The notes below the pieces were generated by a model, which had not been told where the DNA came from, searched no databases, and worked only from the letters and a program-made list of their open reading frames with translations. 64,000 nt of DNA, taken from assembly GCF_027595985.1 (NCBI RefSeq), contig NC_073313.1, forward strand, positions 113,537,552-113,601,551, written 5' to 3'. Made by a program: the position numbers and the translations under genes. Position 1 is the stretch's first letter. Each line of letters starts with the position of its first letter. Shown here piece by piece: positions 44,396 through 55,251 of this stretch. This DNA comes from Sorex araneus. Its lineage: Eukaryota > Chordata > Mammalia > Eulipotyphla > Soricidae.

Positions 44396-45673
44396 CTCTC
44401 TCTCTCTCTCTCTCTTTTCTTATTGAATCACCGTGAGAACAGTTACTGGGCTTTCGGGATCAAGTCTCAGTCATACAATGATCAAACACCCATCCCTTCA
44501 CCAATGCACATGTTCCACCACCAAGAACCCTAGCATACGCCCCCAGCTACTCCCCGCCTGCCTTGTGTGGCAGATGATTTTCACTTTACTCTCCTTTTAC
44601 TTTGATTACATTCAATTTTCGACAGAAACCCACTATTATTATTTGGAGTTACCCCTCCACCAATCAGACCTGTCGAATTGGCATCATTAGATCATATGTT
44701 TTCTATTGTTGATAACAAAGAGCATATGATGTTGCATGGTCGTGAAAGCGGCTGCCCAGTTTTGGGATTCTGGTATTTTAGTAATGAAGCTCAGAGGTGT
44801 TTCTTCCAGAAGCCACTGCATTCCGAGATTGGTTAGTGTGCCTCTGGGATCATGGCTGTTCAGGAGCGGAGGAGCTGTTTGTGGGCAGCCGCTCGGGGTC
44901 TCATTGGGCAGGGAGCAGGGACAGTTCTGCCCCCCACCCCCCATCGCAAGATTCCCGGTGCGTCCCATCACTGCAAGTTCATACCTCTCTGTCCAATTGG
45001 TTCTGAAAGGTGGCGGTCACCATGCTGCCGCAAAGGGGAAAAGGCCAAGGGACAAAAACCCTTCCCCTCCCGGGGCTGCATGGGCTATAGCTTAGTTCAC
45101 AGTCCATGAGTATATCTGCCAGCAGCCGCTGTGTTGGGAGATTGGTTTCTGTGCCTCTGCGATCATGGCCGCTCAGGGGTGGCGGAGCTGTTCCTGAGCA
45201 GCTTTTTGTATATCAGGAAGGTTGCGCAGCCACGTAAGTGCCTGCGTGGTTTGGAGAAATAGTCCCAGTCCCACATACCAGAGCCGTGTTAATAGAAGCT
45301 CAGTGTTGCCGGGATTCCATCTGGAGAAGGCAGGGTAGCTGCACCTTCTCTGTCTGGCAACCCTGTGTTGTTGGCCTGGTCTGGGGTCCGGAGCATTTTC
45401 TGGCTTGCAGTGCCCGCTGGCCCGGATTCTTCACTGCTGGTTGCTGCTGCAAGATGGCGCCGGGGGTGGGTTGAGGGCATGACTTCCGAGGGCAGGGGTG
45501 GGCTGGAGTCTGGGATGGAGGCTCCCAGTTCCATTGCCCCCAGACAGTTTGGAGAAATGGTCCTAGTCCCACATACCGGAGCCATGTTAGTAGAAGCTCA
45601 GTGTTGCCGGGACTCCATCTGGAGAAGGCGGGGTGGCTGCACCTTCTCTGTCTGGCACTCTGGTGTTGTTGAA
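44396..45673 (-). mobile_element. Composite non-autonomous retroposon (copy 2)
   Basis: It is flanked by a 19-bp duplication with one mismatch, agaaggYatgataattctt (44377-44395 and 45674-45692). On the minus strand it has a GC-rich 5' region of tandem units (a ~310-bp period between 44808 and 45118, and a ~295-bp period between about 45250 and 45545), then an AT-rich middle and an L1-like 3' tail next to a (TC)n tract at 44396-44414. It contains 'gcaagatggcgccg' YY1-like words. There is no L1 coding region. The long frames here come from GC-rich sequence and are not considered genes. Confidence 0.8.
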
Positions 45674-45692
45674 AGAAGGCATGATAATTCTT

Positions 45693-46212
45693 GAAACTAT
45701 AAAATGATCATGCAGTTAAAGTAAAAAGAAAGATGTACAGTTATAGCAATAGTAATTCAGATAAGCTACAAGATGCTCTTAGGAATCAGCAGCAGAGAGA
45801 AATAAAGTATACAAAAATATCACACAGTAAAAGAAGACTTAAATCATGTGAAAAACTAGATAAGCAAATTCAACAAAGTATGAAATTTTTCAAAATTTCA
45901 ATGTTGTTCTGAATGTTTTTTCATGCTATTTTTTGGGGGTAGTTTCACTTGTGTGGCCCCACAGAAATTATTACATGAGTAATGAATACAAATTGTACAA
46001 CTTTTTTTCCTGAAAGAGAGCAAAATGAAAATGAGAAATAGTTTGTAGTTGTTCATAATGCTTGCTGCTGTGATCTGATTCTACTTCTACGAGTTAATAT
46101 AGGATGGTTGAGAGCATATCGTAATCAGGATACCAGGCATACTCATTTTAAAAAGTAGATTATGTAAGGGAAAGTAAAGTAGATAAACATGAATAATTGC
46201 TAATCATTTTGT
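45693..46212. other. Unique stretch, no gene seen
   Basis: AT-rich, with no repeat or coding signal. Confidence 0.4.
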
Positions 46213-46424
46213 ATTTGTGCCTATGATGTTGTTGTTTTGATTTGCATCTCCCTGATGACTAGAGATGTGGAACATTTTTTCATGTGCCTTTTGTTAATTC
46301 TCCCTATCCATGAGCAGGGGATGTGTCTCCATTTCCGAGTGTCCTCTTTTATTTCTTGAAGGTTTTTTTTTGTAATTTTCCTGTATAGGTGCTTCGCCTC
46401 TTTGGTTAAGCTGATTCCAAGGTT
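46213..46424 (-). mobile_element. Internally deleted L1 fragment
   Basis: About 46220-46288 matches the ORF2 end region ('ttgttttgatttgcatctccctgatg'), and the sequence then jumps to a more upstream ORF2 part ('gttaattctccctatccatgagcagggg'). It joins the duplicated block directly at about 46425. Confidence 0.8.
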
Positions 46425-46837
46425 CCCCAGGTACCAATCAGAGGACTTCTCTGTTGAAAACAACAGGAAAACCAGAATACCATATGTGAGGTGAGCTATG
46501 AGTTGGCAAACACATATGGTGATGGAATGAAATGACACTAAACAAGTACAGACCATCCTAGAAGGGAGGATGGGCTGTGGCTTCTAGGATAAAAGAAAAA
46601 AGTCCAGTTATGCCCAGGTGCACTGCATTACATGCATCGTGTTCAGGATGCCACCCAATGTCCACCTCAGGTGTGGAACTGCCACAACATAGTATTTCTG
46701 ACCACGCTGATGAGCAGCAAGAGGTAACAGCTGCTCCTGTGTTCTGAGAAACAAGATCTGACCCTGGAGGCCCATTTGTGTTCTTACTTTTTGATAACCA
46801 GTGCATAATTTTAATGTGTTTATATCTACTCTTTTTT

Positions 46838-47004
46838 TTTTCTTTTTGGGTCACACCCAGGATGCACAGGGGTTATTCCTGGCTCATGCACTTAGGAATT
46901 ACTCCTGGCGGTGTTTGGAGGACCATATGGGATTCTGGGAATGGAACCCAGGTCGGCCGTGTGCAAGGCAAACTCCCTACCTGCTGTGTTATCGCTCCAG
47001 CTCC
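46838..47004 (-). mobile_element. tRNA-derived SINE
   Basis: Full antisense copy, 'tttttgggtcacacccagg' to 'gttatcgctccagctcc'. It lies some 25 bases from the site used by the SINE in copy 1, so it is an independent insertion. Confidence 0.9.
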
Positions 47005-47560
47005 TATAGCACATTATTATCTATTTAGTTTGGCGTCATAGAAAACATATTTCATTGATCCGGGTATACATCTATGATACACGAATGCTTTAAGGCAGAT
47101 AGCACAGAGACATGAATCAACAAAGATATCTTTGCTTAACTTGATGGAGTGTGATGGCCAATATATGCACCAGAGCTATGGCCTGAATATTCCCCATTTT
47201 GAGCATGTGTGTAATCCATGTTAGAATAGCAATGAATGAAACAAGGTTTCATACAGGTAATATGAAAAAGGAATTTTAATGAAGAGGTATGAAGTTTCAA
47301 ACTATTGTAATTAGTTCTTTTTATGTAACTTTTATTTGAAAAATAATTGTTTTATTTAGATATAATGATTTGCAAAGTTGCTCATAACAAGCTCTTTTCA
47401 GGCATAAAATATTCTAACACCAATACACCAGTGTGCCTTTCCCTCAATCAATATCTCTAGGTTCCCTCTCAGTCCCCAGATTGCCTCTATTTACTGTAAT
47501 AAAATATACAGGCATGGCAAATGGAATAAAGAGAAAATAAATCAATAAAAGTAAACAAAT

Positions 47561-47727
47561 CAGGGGCTGGAGCAATAGCACAGTGGCTAGGGTGTTTGTC
47601 TTGCACACGGCCTACCTGTGTTCAATTCCCAGCATCCCATATGGTTCCCTGAGCACTGCCAGGGGTAATTCCTGAGTTCAGAGCCAGGAGTAACCCCTGT
47701 GCATCGCTGGGTGTGACCCAAAAATAA
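47561..47727 (+). mobile_element. tRNA-derived SINE
   Basis: Full sense copy with head 'ggggctggagcaatagcacagtgg', B box 'tgttcaattcc', and end 'gggtgtgacccaaaaataaa'. The target duplication is aaaagtaaacaaat (47547-47560 and 47728-47741). Confidence 0.95.
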
Positions 47728-48327
47728 AAAAGTAAACAAATAAATCAATAAAAGTCAATTTGTGATGATTGAATTCTATATGATTTATTCTACGTAAGTA
47801 AATTGATATCACTTAAAGCAGTATAGTGCCTCTCCTCATACTCATAAATAAGTTCTCAATACTGGTATATAAAATATATTGCATTATATTTTATTTCTAT
47901 TTGGAACTCACTATATTAATTATTATGCCTTCCCTGTGATAAATAAAGATTTTAAAATATTACATGCTAAAATTTTAAAGTTTGTTTGAAGAAGGTGATG
48001 CCTACCAATGCAAAATTTAGTAAGAGTGAAAAGAATTTTTAAAAATTAATGGGGGAAATATGGATAGATCTATAAAAGTAAAAGTATTTTATCACAAGAA
48101 AGAAATATTATTTTTCTATTAGAAAATATATAATAGATTCTGCATAAGTGTCTGCATTAGTCAGTAACAGATTGCATAAAATCTCCAAAGGTATCAAATT
48201 TGATCTAATATAGAACACAAACTAATCATATAGAATATCAACTGATTTAATATAGAACATTTAATATAAATCAGACATCAATTCATTATTAATGCTGTGT
48301 AAAAAGTACTGGGAGTAAGGATGCCTT

Positions 48328-48512
48328 CTTTTCTTTTCTTTCTTTTTTTTGCGTTTTGGGTCACCTTCAGTGATGCTCATGGGTAACTCCTGGATCTGCA
48401 CTCAGGAACTACCCTGGCGGTCTCAGTGGACCATATGGGATGCTGGAAATTGAACCTGGGTCGGCCACGGGCAAGGTAAACGCCCTACCTGCTGTTCTAT
48501 TGATCCAGCCCC
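48328..48512 (-). mobile_element. tRNA-derived SINE
   Basis: Full antisense copy. The target duplication is aagRatgcctt (48317-48327 and 48513-48523). Confidence 0.92.
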
Positions 48513-49069
48513 AAGAATGCCTTTCTTATCCTATTAGAATGTATTATGTGATTTATCTCTATACTGACAAGTTGAAAGTGAGCCTAGGAAATGTCTGGTA
48601 TTTACAGGCCTTTTGACATTTTTGAGAATTCTATCTTTGGTATATGTTGATTCTTGATCGGATGGTAATTAGTCAAGTTGTTTTCTTATTTCAGGTGTTT
48701 CTGTTTGTTCAATAATAGAAAATGTGTTCAATAAGCTTTCCTTACAGTATTTCCTTCATTTAAAATTTTCTATAATATTTCATATAACTTATCAGTATAG
48801 TACATGAAATGATTTCACTTTACAAAATTCAGGTTCAGAAAGATAAACAGGTGTAAGGTTTTTACTTTGCAATGGCAACCCTCCTTAGAGTTTCTACAGT
48901 AACTAAGATTTGAGCACAGTCAGGAATGTTCCCTGAGCACAGATCACCTGAGCACTGCCTGTTTATTTTTTTTGGCACTGCCTGTTTAATAATAATAAAA
49001 ATAAAACAGTCAATGAATATATAAATGGTGAATGTAGGGATTTATTTTAAGTATCACTCTATTTCATAG

Positions 49070-49244
49070 ATGTTTTTTTTTTCGTTTTGGGTAACACTCA
49101 GCGATGCTCAGGGGTTACTCTTGGCTTTGCACTCAAGAATTACTCCTGGTTGTGTTCGGGGACCCATATGAGATGCTGGGAATCAAACCAGGGTCGGCCG
49201 CGTGCAAGGCAAATGCTCTACCCTCTGTGCTATCGCTCCAGCCC
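49070..49244 (-). mobile_element. tRNA-derived SINE
   Basis: Full antisense copy. The target duplication is ctatttcatag (49059-49069 and 49245-49255). Confidence 0.94.
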
Positions 49245-50705
49245 CTATTTCATAGTTTTTAAATAGTGGTAAAGAGTATGAATTCTCTAATCGATCTGTG
49301 TTTCAATCAATTCCACTATACATTGCATATGTGCCCTTGAGCACTTTTCTACCTATATCTTCTGCACCTTCATATTTTTACCTTTTAAAAATGAAACAAT
49401 GATTGTCATTGATGCAGTTATTGTGAGAATAAAATAAGAGAATGTTTTAAATTATTAGCTGTGCCTGACAGTCAAACCTGATTTATGTCAAAAATTTAAT
49501 ATTTGATTAATCTGCAATTGAAGGCATGTTAGAACTCTGCTGAAGCTGAAAAAAACTGGACAGTGAAGAGCAAGAGAATGGTTCATTCATAAGAAGCTTA
49601 CAACCGGTTGTGTCTTCTGTGTCTGTTTGTTTTTGTGTGTGTTGGGTGGATGGGGAATGAAGTATGTTAGTACAGGGAATGGATAACTACAGCAATAATA
49701 GAGAGAAGTGTCATTCTGGGCCAGAACTTGGTCCTGAAATGAGGTAAAGTGATATGCATGAGACACTATAAGTAACAGTATTGGAAACCAAAGTGCATAA
49801 AGTAGTTTGGGGTTAGGTCAGCATAAAGAAAAAGCAAACAGTGCCTACCATATAGGAAAGGCAGACTAGGTGACAGGAGGAAAACTGTGGACACTGGTGG
49901 AAGGAATGGACACTAGTGATGTGATTGTTGTTGGAAGTACGTATGCCTGTGATCCAACCTTGAATAGACTTTTAACTTTATCATTCACTGTGATTCAAGA
50001 AAAATAATTTTAATTGAAAAAAAACTAAAACATGGGATGTTATGGTCATAGCAGCTCTACATAGCAAGTAGTCCAATTAATTGAACTAGAGCACTAAATT
50101 GAATACATGACAAGCATGTTTTTACTTTGAAATAGACAATCTGAGTTATGTCTTGAAGCTATACAAATAGGAATCAGATCATTTGTTTTTTTGAAGAAAC
50201 ATTATAGCTAGATTCAGAGTTTATGTTTCTTTGCTTGTTTGTTTTTTAGTGTTTCCTGAGAAATAGTTCTGATTAGGAAACTACTTTTGGCTGTTGAAAA
50301 GCACAAATTTACTAATTCTTTTAAAACATAGGAGAATAATTTTGGGACAATACTGCCACATAACCCTGATCACACTGCATCGTCTGTTTTTTGTTTCCCT
50401 TTAAGTTTTTTTTACAGAATATTTTTAGAAAAGTTTTGAAAATATAGCTTTGTTCTTATCTTTCTTATCTGCTGCTATGTTCTGTTTTGCTTTCAGACAT
50501 AAATATATGATGACGGTCCACCTTGACCTTTGTTTGTACCTGTATAAATGCCTTATATTTCAATTCAGTTTTGACAAATGACAATTGGGTAATCCAGAAT
50601 GTCTCAAAAGTACTGATAAATACAAAAAAATAGAGAAAATTGTGCCAATTTTGAAAAAATGAAAAAATGAGGTCCACTGAGATTTTTTTCTCTGCAGAAT
50701 ACAAT

Positions 50706-51224
50706 GGGACTCCACGCCAGGCTGTTTTCACTTGGGGAGCTCCAGAGAGGAGCAGGTGATAGCCCTCCCCACACCAAGGGACCCAGCTCCGGCAGTCGAC
50801 CTCCACAACCCAACTGTTGCCATGCTCCAGGCTGCTTTCCACATGCTCCAGCCAAGCTTCACGTGTGAGTGAACATATTCCTAAACCACGCAGCCACTTT
50901 CATGGCCACATGACACAGCATATACATTCCCTATTCATTTTCCATAATTACCACACAGTGGGACTGGATCAATAGCACAAAGGGTAGGGTATTTGCCTTG
51001 TATCCGACCGACCCAGGTTCGATTACTCCATTCCTTTCGGAGAGCCCAGCAAGCTACTGAGAGTATCCCGCCCGAACGGCAGAGCCTGGCAAGCTACCTG
51101 TGGCGTATTTGATATGCCAAAAACAGTAACAACAAGTCTCACAATAGAGACATTACTGGTGCCTGCTCGAGCAAATCAATGAACAATGGGAAGACAATGC
51201 TACAGTGCTACAGTGTAGAGTACA
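50706..51224 (+). mobile_element. RTE-tailed SINE with an extra GC-rich 5' segment
   Basis: Copy 1 of the block lacks this segment (compare 9100-9140). The flanks 'gaatacaatg' and 'gagtacaatg' look like a target duplication. The 5' 250 bases are GC-rich and partly resemble the head of 36911-37340. From about 50955 there is a tRNA head ('gggactggatcaatagcac', B box 'ggttcgattac'), then the module 'cggcagagcctggcaagctacc', then the RTE-like tail 'acattactggtgcctgctcgagc', ending 'acagtgctacagtg'. Confidence 0.75.
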
Positions 51225-51480
51225 ATGCTTTATTAACTTATGAGTAATAAACTAGTACTCTTAACTCACTGAAATGTTATCCTTACATAAGCAATATTCA
51301 AAACCAGCTGCTTAGTTCATCTGTGACATAGATTTGTCCTTCATTTAGAGGAAATTAATATTGTATCTCAGGGATGGTCTGCAACATGATATAATTTGTA
51401 ATGAGGTCTGATTGAATCATAAAGATGCTGGTGATGAGTGATCCATCCACTCTACTTACTCTCTGATATCATATTTGAAG

Positions 51481-51769
51481 AAGATTCTTGCAGTGTTACT
51501 TGTCAATGTTCTATTGCTGTGCCTTTCTTCTTATGTTCTCTTTTTTTTCTGTCTGCTGCATGACCCTGTGCTTTCCTGGTGGACCAGTAATGAGATTATT
51601 GGTTTCAATTGTTAGTAGAAGAATCAAACATTTTGTTTAGAATTTCAGCGCTCATTTGTCAGATTCTCCACCAACCTGGTCATTTGCTTCAGAAATAAAA
51701 TCTTTAACTTAAAGAAAAATATTAGTTTTTTTTAAAAAGCTAGTATACAAGATTTAGACATTGTTAATG
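51481..51769. other. Unique stretch, no feature seen
   Basis: No repeat or coding signal. Confidence 0.35.
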
Positions 51770-53205
51770 GTAGGGTGCAGTTTGAACAAAAACAGAATGC
51801 AAGGTTCTGTCCCAATGGAAAACCAGCAGGACTGTTCTGTTGTACAAGAAGGGAGATATCCATGACATCAGCAACTATCACCCAATCTGCCCGCTGTACG
51901 TCATCTACAGGTTGTTCACTCGAGTCATCCTGAATAGAATAGGCAGAATACTAGATGAAGGACAACCATGCAAGGAAGCCGAGTTCCGAAAAGGATTCAG
52001 CACCAGTTGACCATATCCACACAGTGACCAAGCTCATTGAAGTTTCGCAAGAGTTCAAGATGCTGCTCTGTCTAATGCACATCAATTTAAAGAAGGCCTT
52101 CTATTCTGTTGAGACTGAAGTGGTCATTGAAGCCCTAGCCAAACAGGGCATTCAAACTCAGTACATCAAGATCCTCTGCGAACTGTATTATGGATTCACC
52201 ACCAGGACCTCACCATTCTACAAGGAAGTGATCATTGATGTAAAGTGAGGGGTTCAACAGGGTGATATCATTTCACCGAAACTCTTCAGTGCCACCCTCG
52301 AGAACATCATGCAACAACTGGAAAGGGAAGGAATGGGAGTGAAGATGGATGGTCGGCAACTACACCACCTCCGCTTCACTGATGATATCATTCTAATAAC
52401 ACCAAACATTAGCCAAGGGGCACAAATGCTGGCCGACTTTGACCACAAGTGTGGAAAGGTTGAACTGTAGCTGAATTTCACCAAGACAATGCTCATGAGA
52501 AATGGACTAGTCCCGAATATCCCATTTGCTCTCAATGGAACAAATATCTCCGAATGTAGCAGTTATGTGTACCTAGGTCAAGAACTCAACATGACAAATG
52601 ACCTGGCACCTGAGCTGTGCAGGAGGAAGAGACTGGCGTGGAATGCCTTCAAGAACATTGAAAAAGTGGTTAAGAGGATGAAGAACCTCTGGCTCCAGGT
52701 ACATCTTTTCGACTCCATATTCTCCCTGCACTAACAGGTCTCAGAGACCTGAACCCTACGAGAACAGGATGAGAATGCTATTCAGGTCACCCAAAGAGGA
52801 ATCAAAAGAGCTATGCTTGGAGTATCATTTTTCACTCTAGTGAGAGAAGAAATCCAGAGTTCCGACCTCTGCCGAAGATCGAAGATCGAATCAGGGATGC
52901 TGTCTTGTTTGCCAAGGTGTCAAAATCAGATGGGCTGGACACGTAATATGATTTAGAGATGACCACTGGACTAGAGCCGTTACCGACTGCATTTCACGGG
53001 ACGTCAAAAGAGCACCTGGTCGCCCACCTATGAGATGGTCGGACTGCTTTGTTAAGACCCTGAACGAACGATTTGGTGCTCTTCATGTTCCTGGAGCGAG
53101 TAGATGCCATTGGGCTACACTAGCATGTGACAGGGATGAATGGAGATGTTACTGGCGCCCGCTCGACCAAATCAATGAATAACGGGATAACAGGTGATTA
53201 CGAGT
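51770..53205 (+). mobile_element. RTE-clade LINE, 5'-truncated
   Basis: The plus strand encodes the reverse transcriptase and C-terminal region of an RTE-type non-LTR retrotransposon, with the endonuclease missing. The 3' UTR is very short (stop at 53180-53182, then about 20 bases). The final codons and end are shared with the tails of the long SINEs in this window. From memory, such an element (RTE1_Sar) has been reported in common shrew and parasitic nematodes (Dunemann and Wasmuth, 2019). Family identity here rests on protein resemblance only. Confidence 0.85.
51816..53182 (+). pseudogene. RTE reverse transcriptase pseudogene
   Basis: The order of motifs is: WKTSRTVLLYKKGDI, then NYHPICPLYVIYRLF (51816 on); a frameshift near 52007; INLKKAFYSVETE (motif A; the expected catalytic Asp of 'DLKKAFD' reads Asn, and AFD reads AFY); a TGA at 52246 just before GVQQGDIISPKLFSA (motif B); FTDDIILIT (motif C, T for the usual A, aspartates kept, near 52375); a TAG near 52468; then VYLGQELNMTNDLAPELCRRKRLAW and, after further stops (52732 and beyond), the C-terminal DRDEWRCYWRPLDQINE ending at 53182. 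There are at least three stops plus a frameshift. Non-functional. Confidence 0.88.
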
Positions 53206-53740
53206 GATGTATTAATAACATTATCAGTATTGCACAACATTCTGCCAAAAATTAAAACAGCTCATGTGTTAACCATAATGTCATCATTTACTCTCATATA
53301 CATATAATTAAAAGATTCACCACCATTATCCTAAAAAGCCCTGTCATTTGTAATCTTAAAGTGACCTTAGTAATAGGAAAAAAGCCAAGGCTCCCTAAAA
53401 TTTTCAGTGCACTGACAGATTTTGGGAAATAAGAATGGGATATGTTTGGATCTAATCTTGGTAATAGTATAATCTCCATGCTTGAATGATGAGTGTGTAA
53501 TAAAGCTATTCTGAAAACCTTGCCATAAAACTAAAAATCCCTATAAAAATTTCCCTCCAAAATGCGGTATGACAAGCACAATACACAAAACTTCTGCAGA
53601 GATAGATTTTGACAAAGGACTTCTGCAAGGTTGGCTTGCTAACCTTAGAGTTTGATAACCTGTCATGATATTTTGTCAAATTTAGTAAATTCAGTTTTGA
53701 AGTGCCATATTTACAGTAATATATATATATTTTAACGGGG
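53206..53740. other. Unique AT-rich stretch with short (AT)n at 53720
   Basis: No gene or dispersed repeat recognised. Confidence 0.4.
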
Positions 53741-54391
53741 GTATAGTGGCTCCAGCAGGTCACCCTGTACCTGGGGGCGAGTGCATCAGCAGCCTGATGG
53801 TGCCTTCAGACTTCCAGATACCCCCAAACTGCAGCTGTGTCTTTGGCCAGACCCCAACAACTTGGGGCAAGTTTACCAAGAAATTAAACAACCAAAAGTT
53901 AGGTATGTGGGAGATACACCCACAAACCACCTCTGGCTCAGCTATAGATTGGAAGCAAGATGGAGCCAACGCTGCCCTAACCCCGGGCTCACTATCTCAC
54001 CTTAGACAACACATGGCTCAGCATGCCAGGCATGGAACTCTACCCGTGATCCCTGCTGAAACTATACGCGTGATTCCTGATGGACATAGCCGGCTGTTTT
54101 GCAAGATTTGGACAGAATGGTGTCGCAGAGCATGGAGAAATTGTGGCGGAGGCCACAGCGTTGCCACCTGCCCAAGCTGGGCCGAGTCGCAATGCCATCC
54201 ACTGTGGGGCGCTGTCAGTCAACCACCAAATGACTTAGGACTTGGCACAGGTGTTCGACCTGGCACAGATCCCCTGCAATAGGGTCCTGCTCTGCCAACT
54301 GCTCAACAACCTCTGGGCACACTCCATCAACCTCCAGGAGATCAACCTGAGGCTGCAGATGTCCCAGGTGCTGCCCAGAGATGCAAGCAGG
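53741..54391 (+). other. GC-rich segment of unknown origin with an exon-like end
   Basis: It is compositionally distinct from its AT-rich flanks. A 178-codon frame runs 53746-54282 but has no recognised domain. In a different frame, 54242-54391 reads [32 protein letters not shown].. without stops and ends at a near-perfect splice donor (gcaagcag|gtgagt), after an AG at 54239. It could be a captured exon, part of a larger retroposon ending in the RTE tail at 54744, or an unrelated pseudogene. I do not recognise the peptide. Confidence 0.3.
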
Positions 54392-54479
54392 TGAGTGTAT
54401 GTCAGTGTGCAGATTGTTACAACATGCCAGTCGACCAAAAGCTTATATTTGGTAGACTGGGAACACCTGTAAAGGCGAT

Positions 54480-54744
54480 TAGAGGCCACCCCAAAAGCCT
54501 CCGTCCCTCTCGGAGAGCCTGGCAAGCTACTGAGTGTATCCTGTTCGCACGGCAGAGCCTGGCAAGCTATCCGTGGCATACTTATATGCCAAAAACAGTA
54601 ACAAGGATGATCCTCATTCCCCTGACCCTGAAATAACCCCCAGTATGCCATCAGGTTACAGTAGCACGCGACAGGGACAAATGGAGACATTACTGGCGTC
54701 CGCTTGAGCAAATTGATGAACAATGAGATGATAGTGATACAGTG
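54480..54744 (+). mobile_element. RTE-tailed SINE (head absent)
   Basis: The middle module 'ctctcggagagcctggcaagctactgag', 'cggcagagcctggcaagc' and 'gccaaaaacagtaacaagg' is followed by a tail beginning at 54670. That tail can be read as the RTE C-terminus (DRDKWRHYWRPLEQIDEQ and stop), followed by 'gatgatagtgatacagtgac' repeats. Whether 53741-54391 belongs to the same insertion is unclear. Confidence 0.8.
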
Positions 54745-54759
54745 ACAGTGATATAGTTT
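54745..54759. repeat. Target-site duplication, left copy, of the outer L1
   Basis: acagtgatatagttt is repeated exactly at 61827-61841, bracketing both the inner and the outer L1. Confidence 0.9.
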
Positions 54760-55251
54760 GTTTTTTTAATTTATTTATTTATTTTTTTAAATAAATTTAT
54801 TTATTTTTAATTAATTAATCACCATGAGGGTACAGTTACGGATTTACACACATCTGTGCTTATGCTTCCCCCATACAAAGTTCGGGAACCCATCCCTTCA
54901 CCAGTGCCCATACTCCACCACCAGTAAACCCAGCATCCCTCCCATCCTCCCCAATCCCATCTCCCCCCACCCCACCCTGTCACTGTGGCAGGGCATTCCC
55001 TTCTGTTCTCTCCCTCTAATTAGCTATTGTGGTTTGCAATAAAGGTGTTGAGTGGCCACTGTGCTCAGTCTCTAGCCCTCATTCAGCCCGCAACTCCCTT
55101 CTCCCACATGGCCTTCGACTACATTATAGTTGGTGATCGCTTCTCTGAGTTGCCCTTTCCCCGGAATGTGAGGCCAGCCTCCTAGCCATGGAGTCAACCT
55201 CCTGGTAGTTGTTTCTGCAATTCTTGGGTGTTAGTCTCCCACTCCGTTATT

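Larger units (their letters stand above)
46425..51480 (+). repeat. Large duplicated block, copy 2 (~5 kb)
   Basis: Collinear with 4361-9432. The left boundary coincides with an L1 fragment end, and the right boundary is near 'tttgaagaaga' (51480). It carries SINEs at 46838-47004, 47561-47727, 48328-48512 and 49070-49244 that are absent from copy 1, plus an RTE-tailed retroposon at 50706-51224. No coding function is visible in the shared sequence. Confidence 0.75.

Noticed and set aside
45289-45694. GC-rich overlapping frames of about 100 codons on both strands
   Set aside because: They are in the GC-rich tandem region of the composite retroposon, where stop codons are rare by composition; no domain is recognised.
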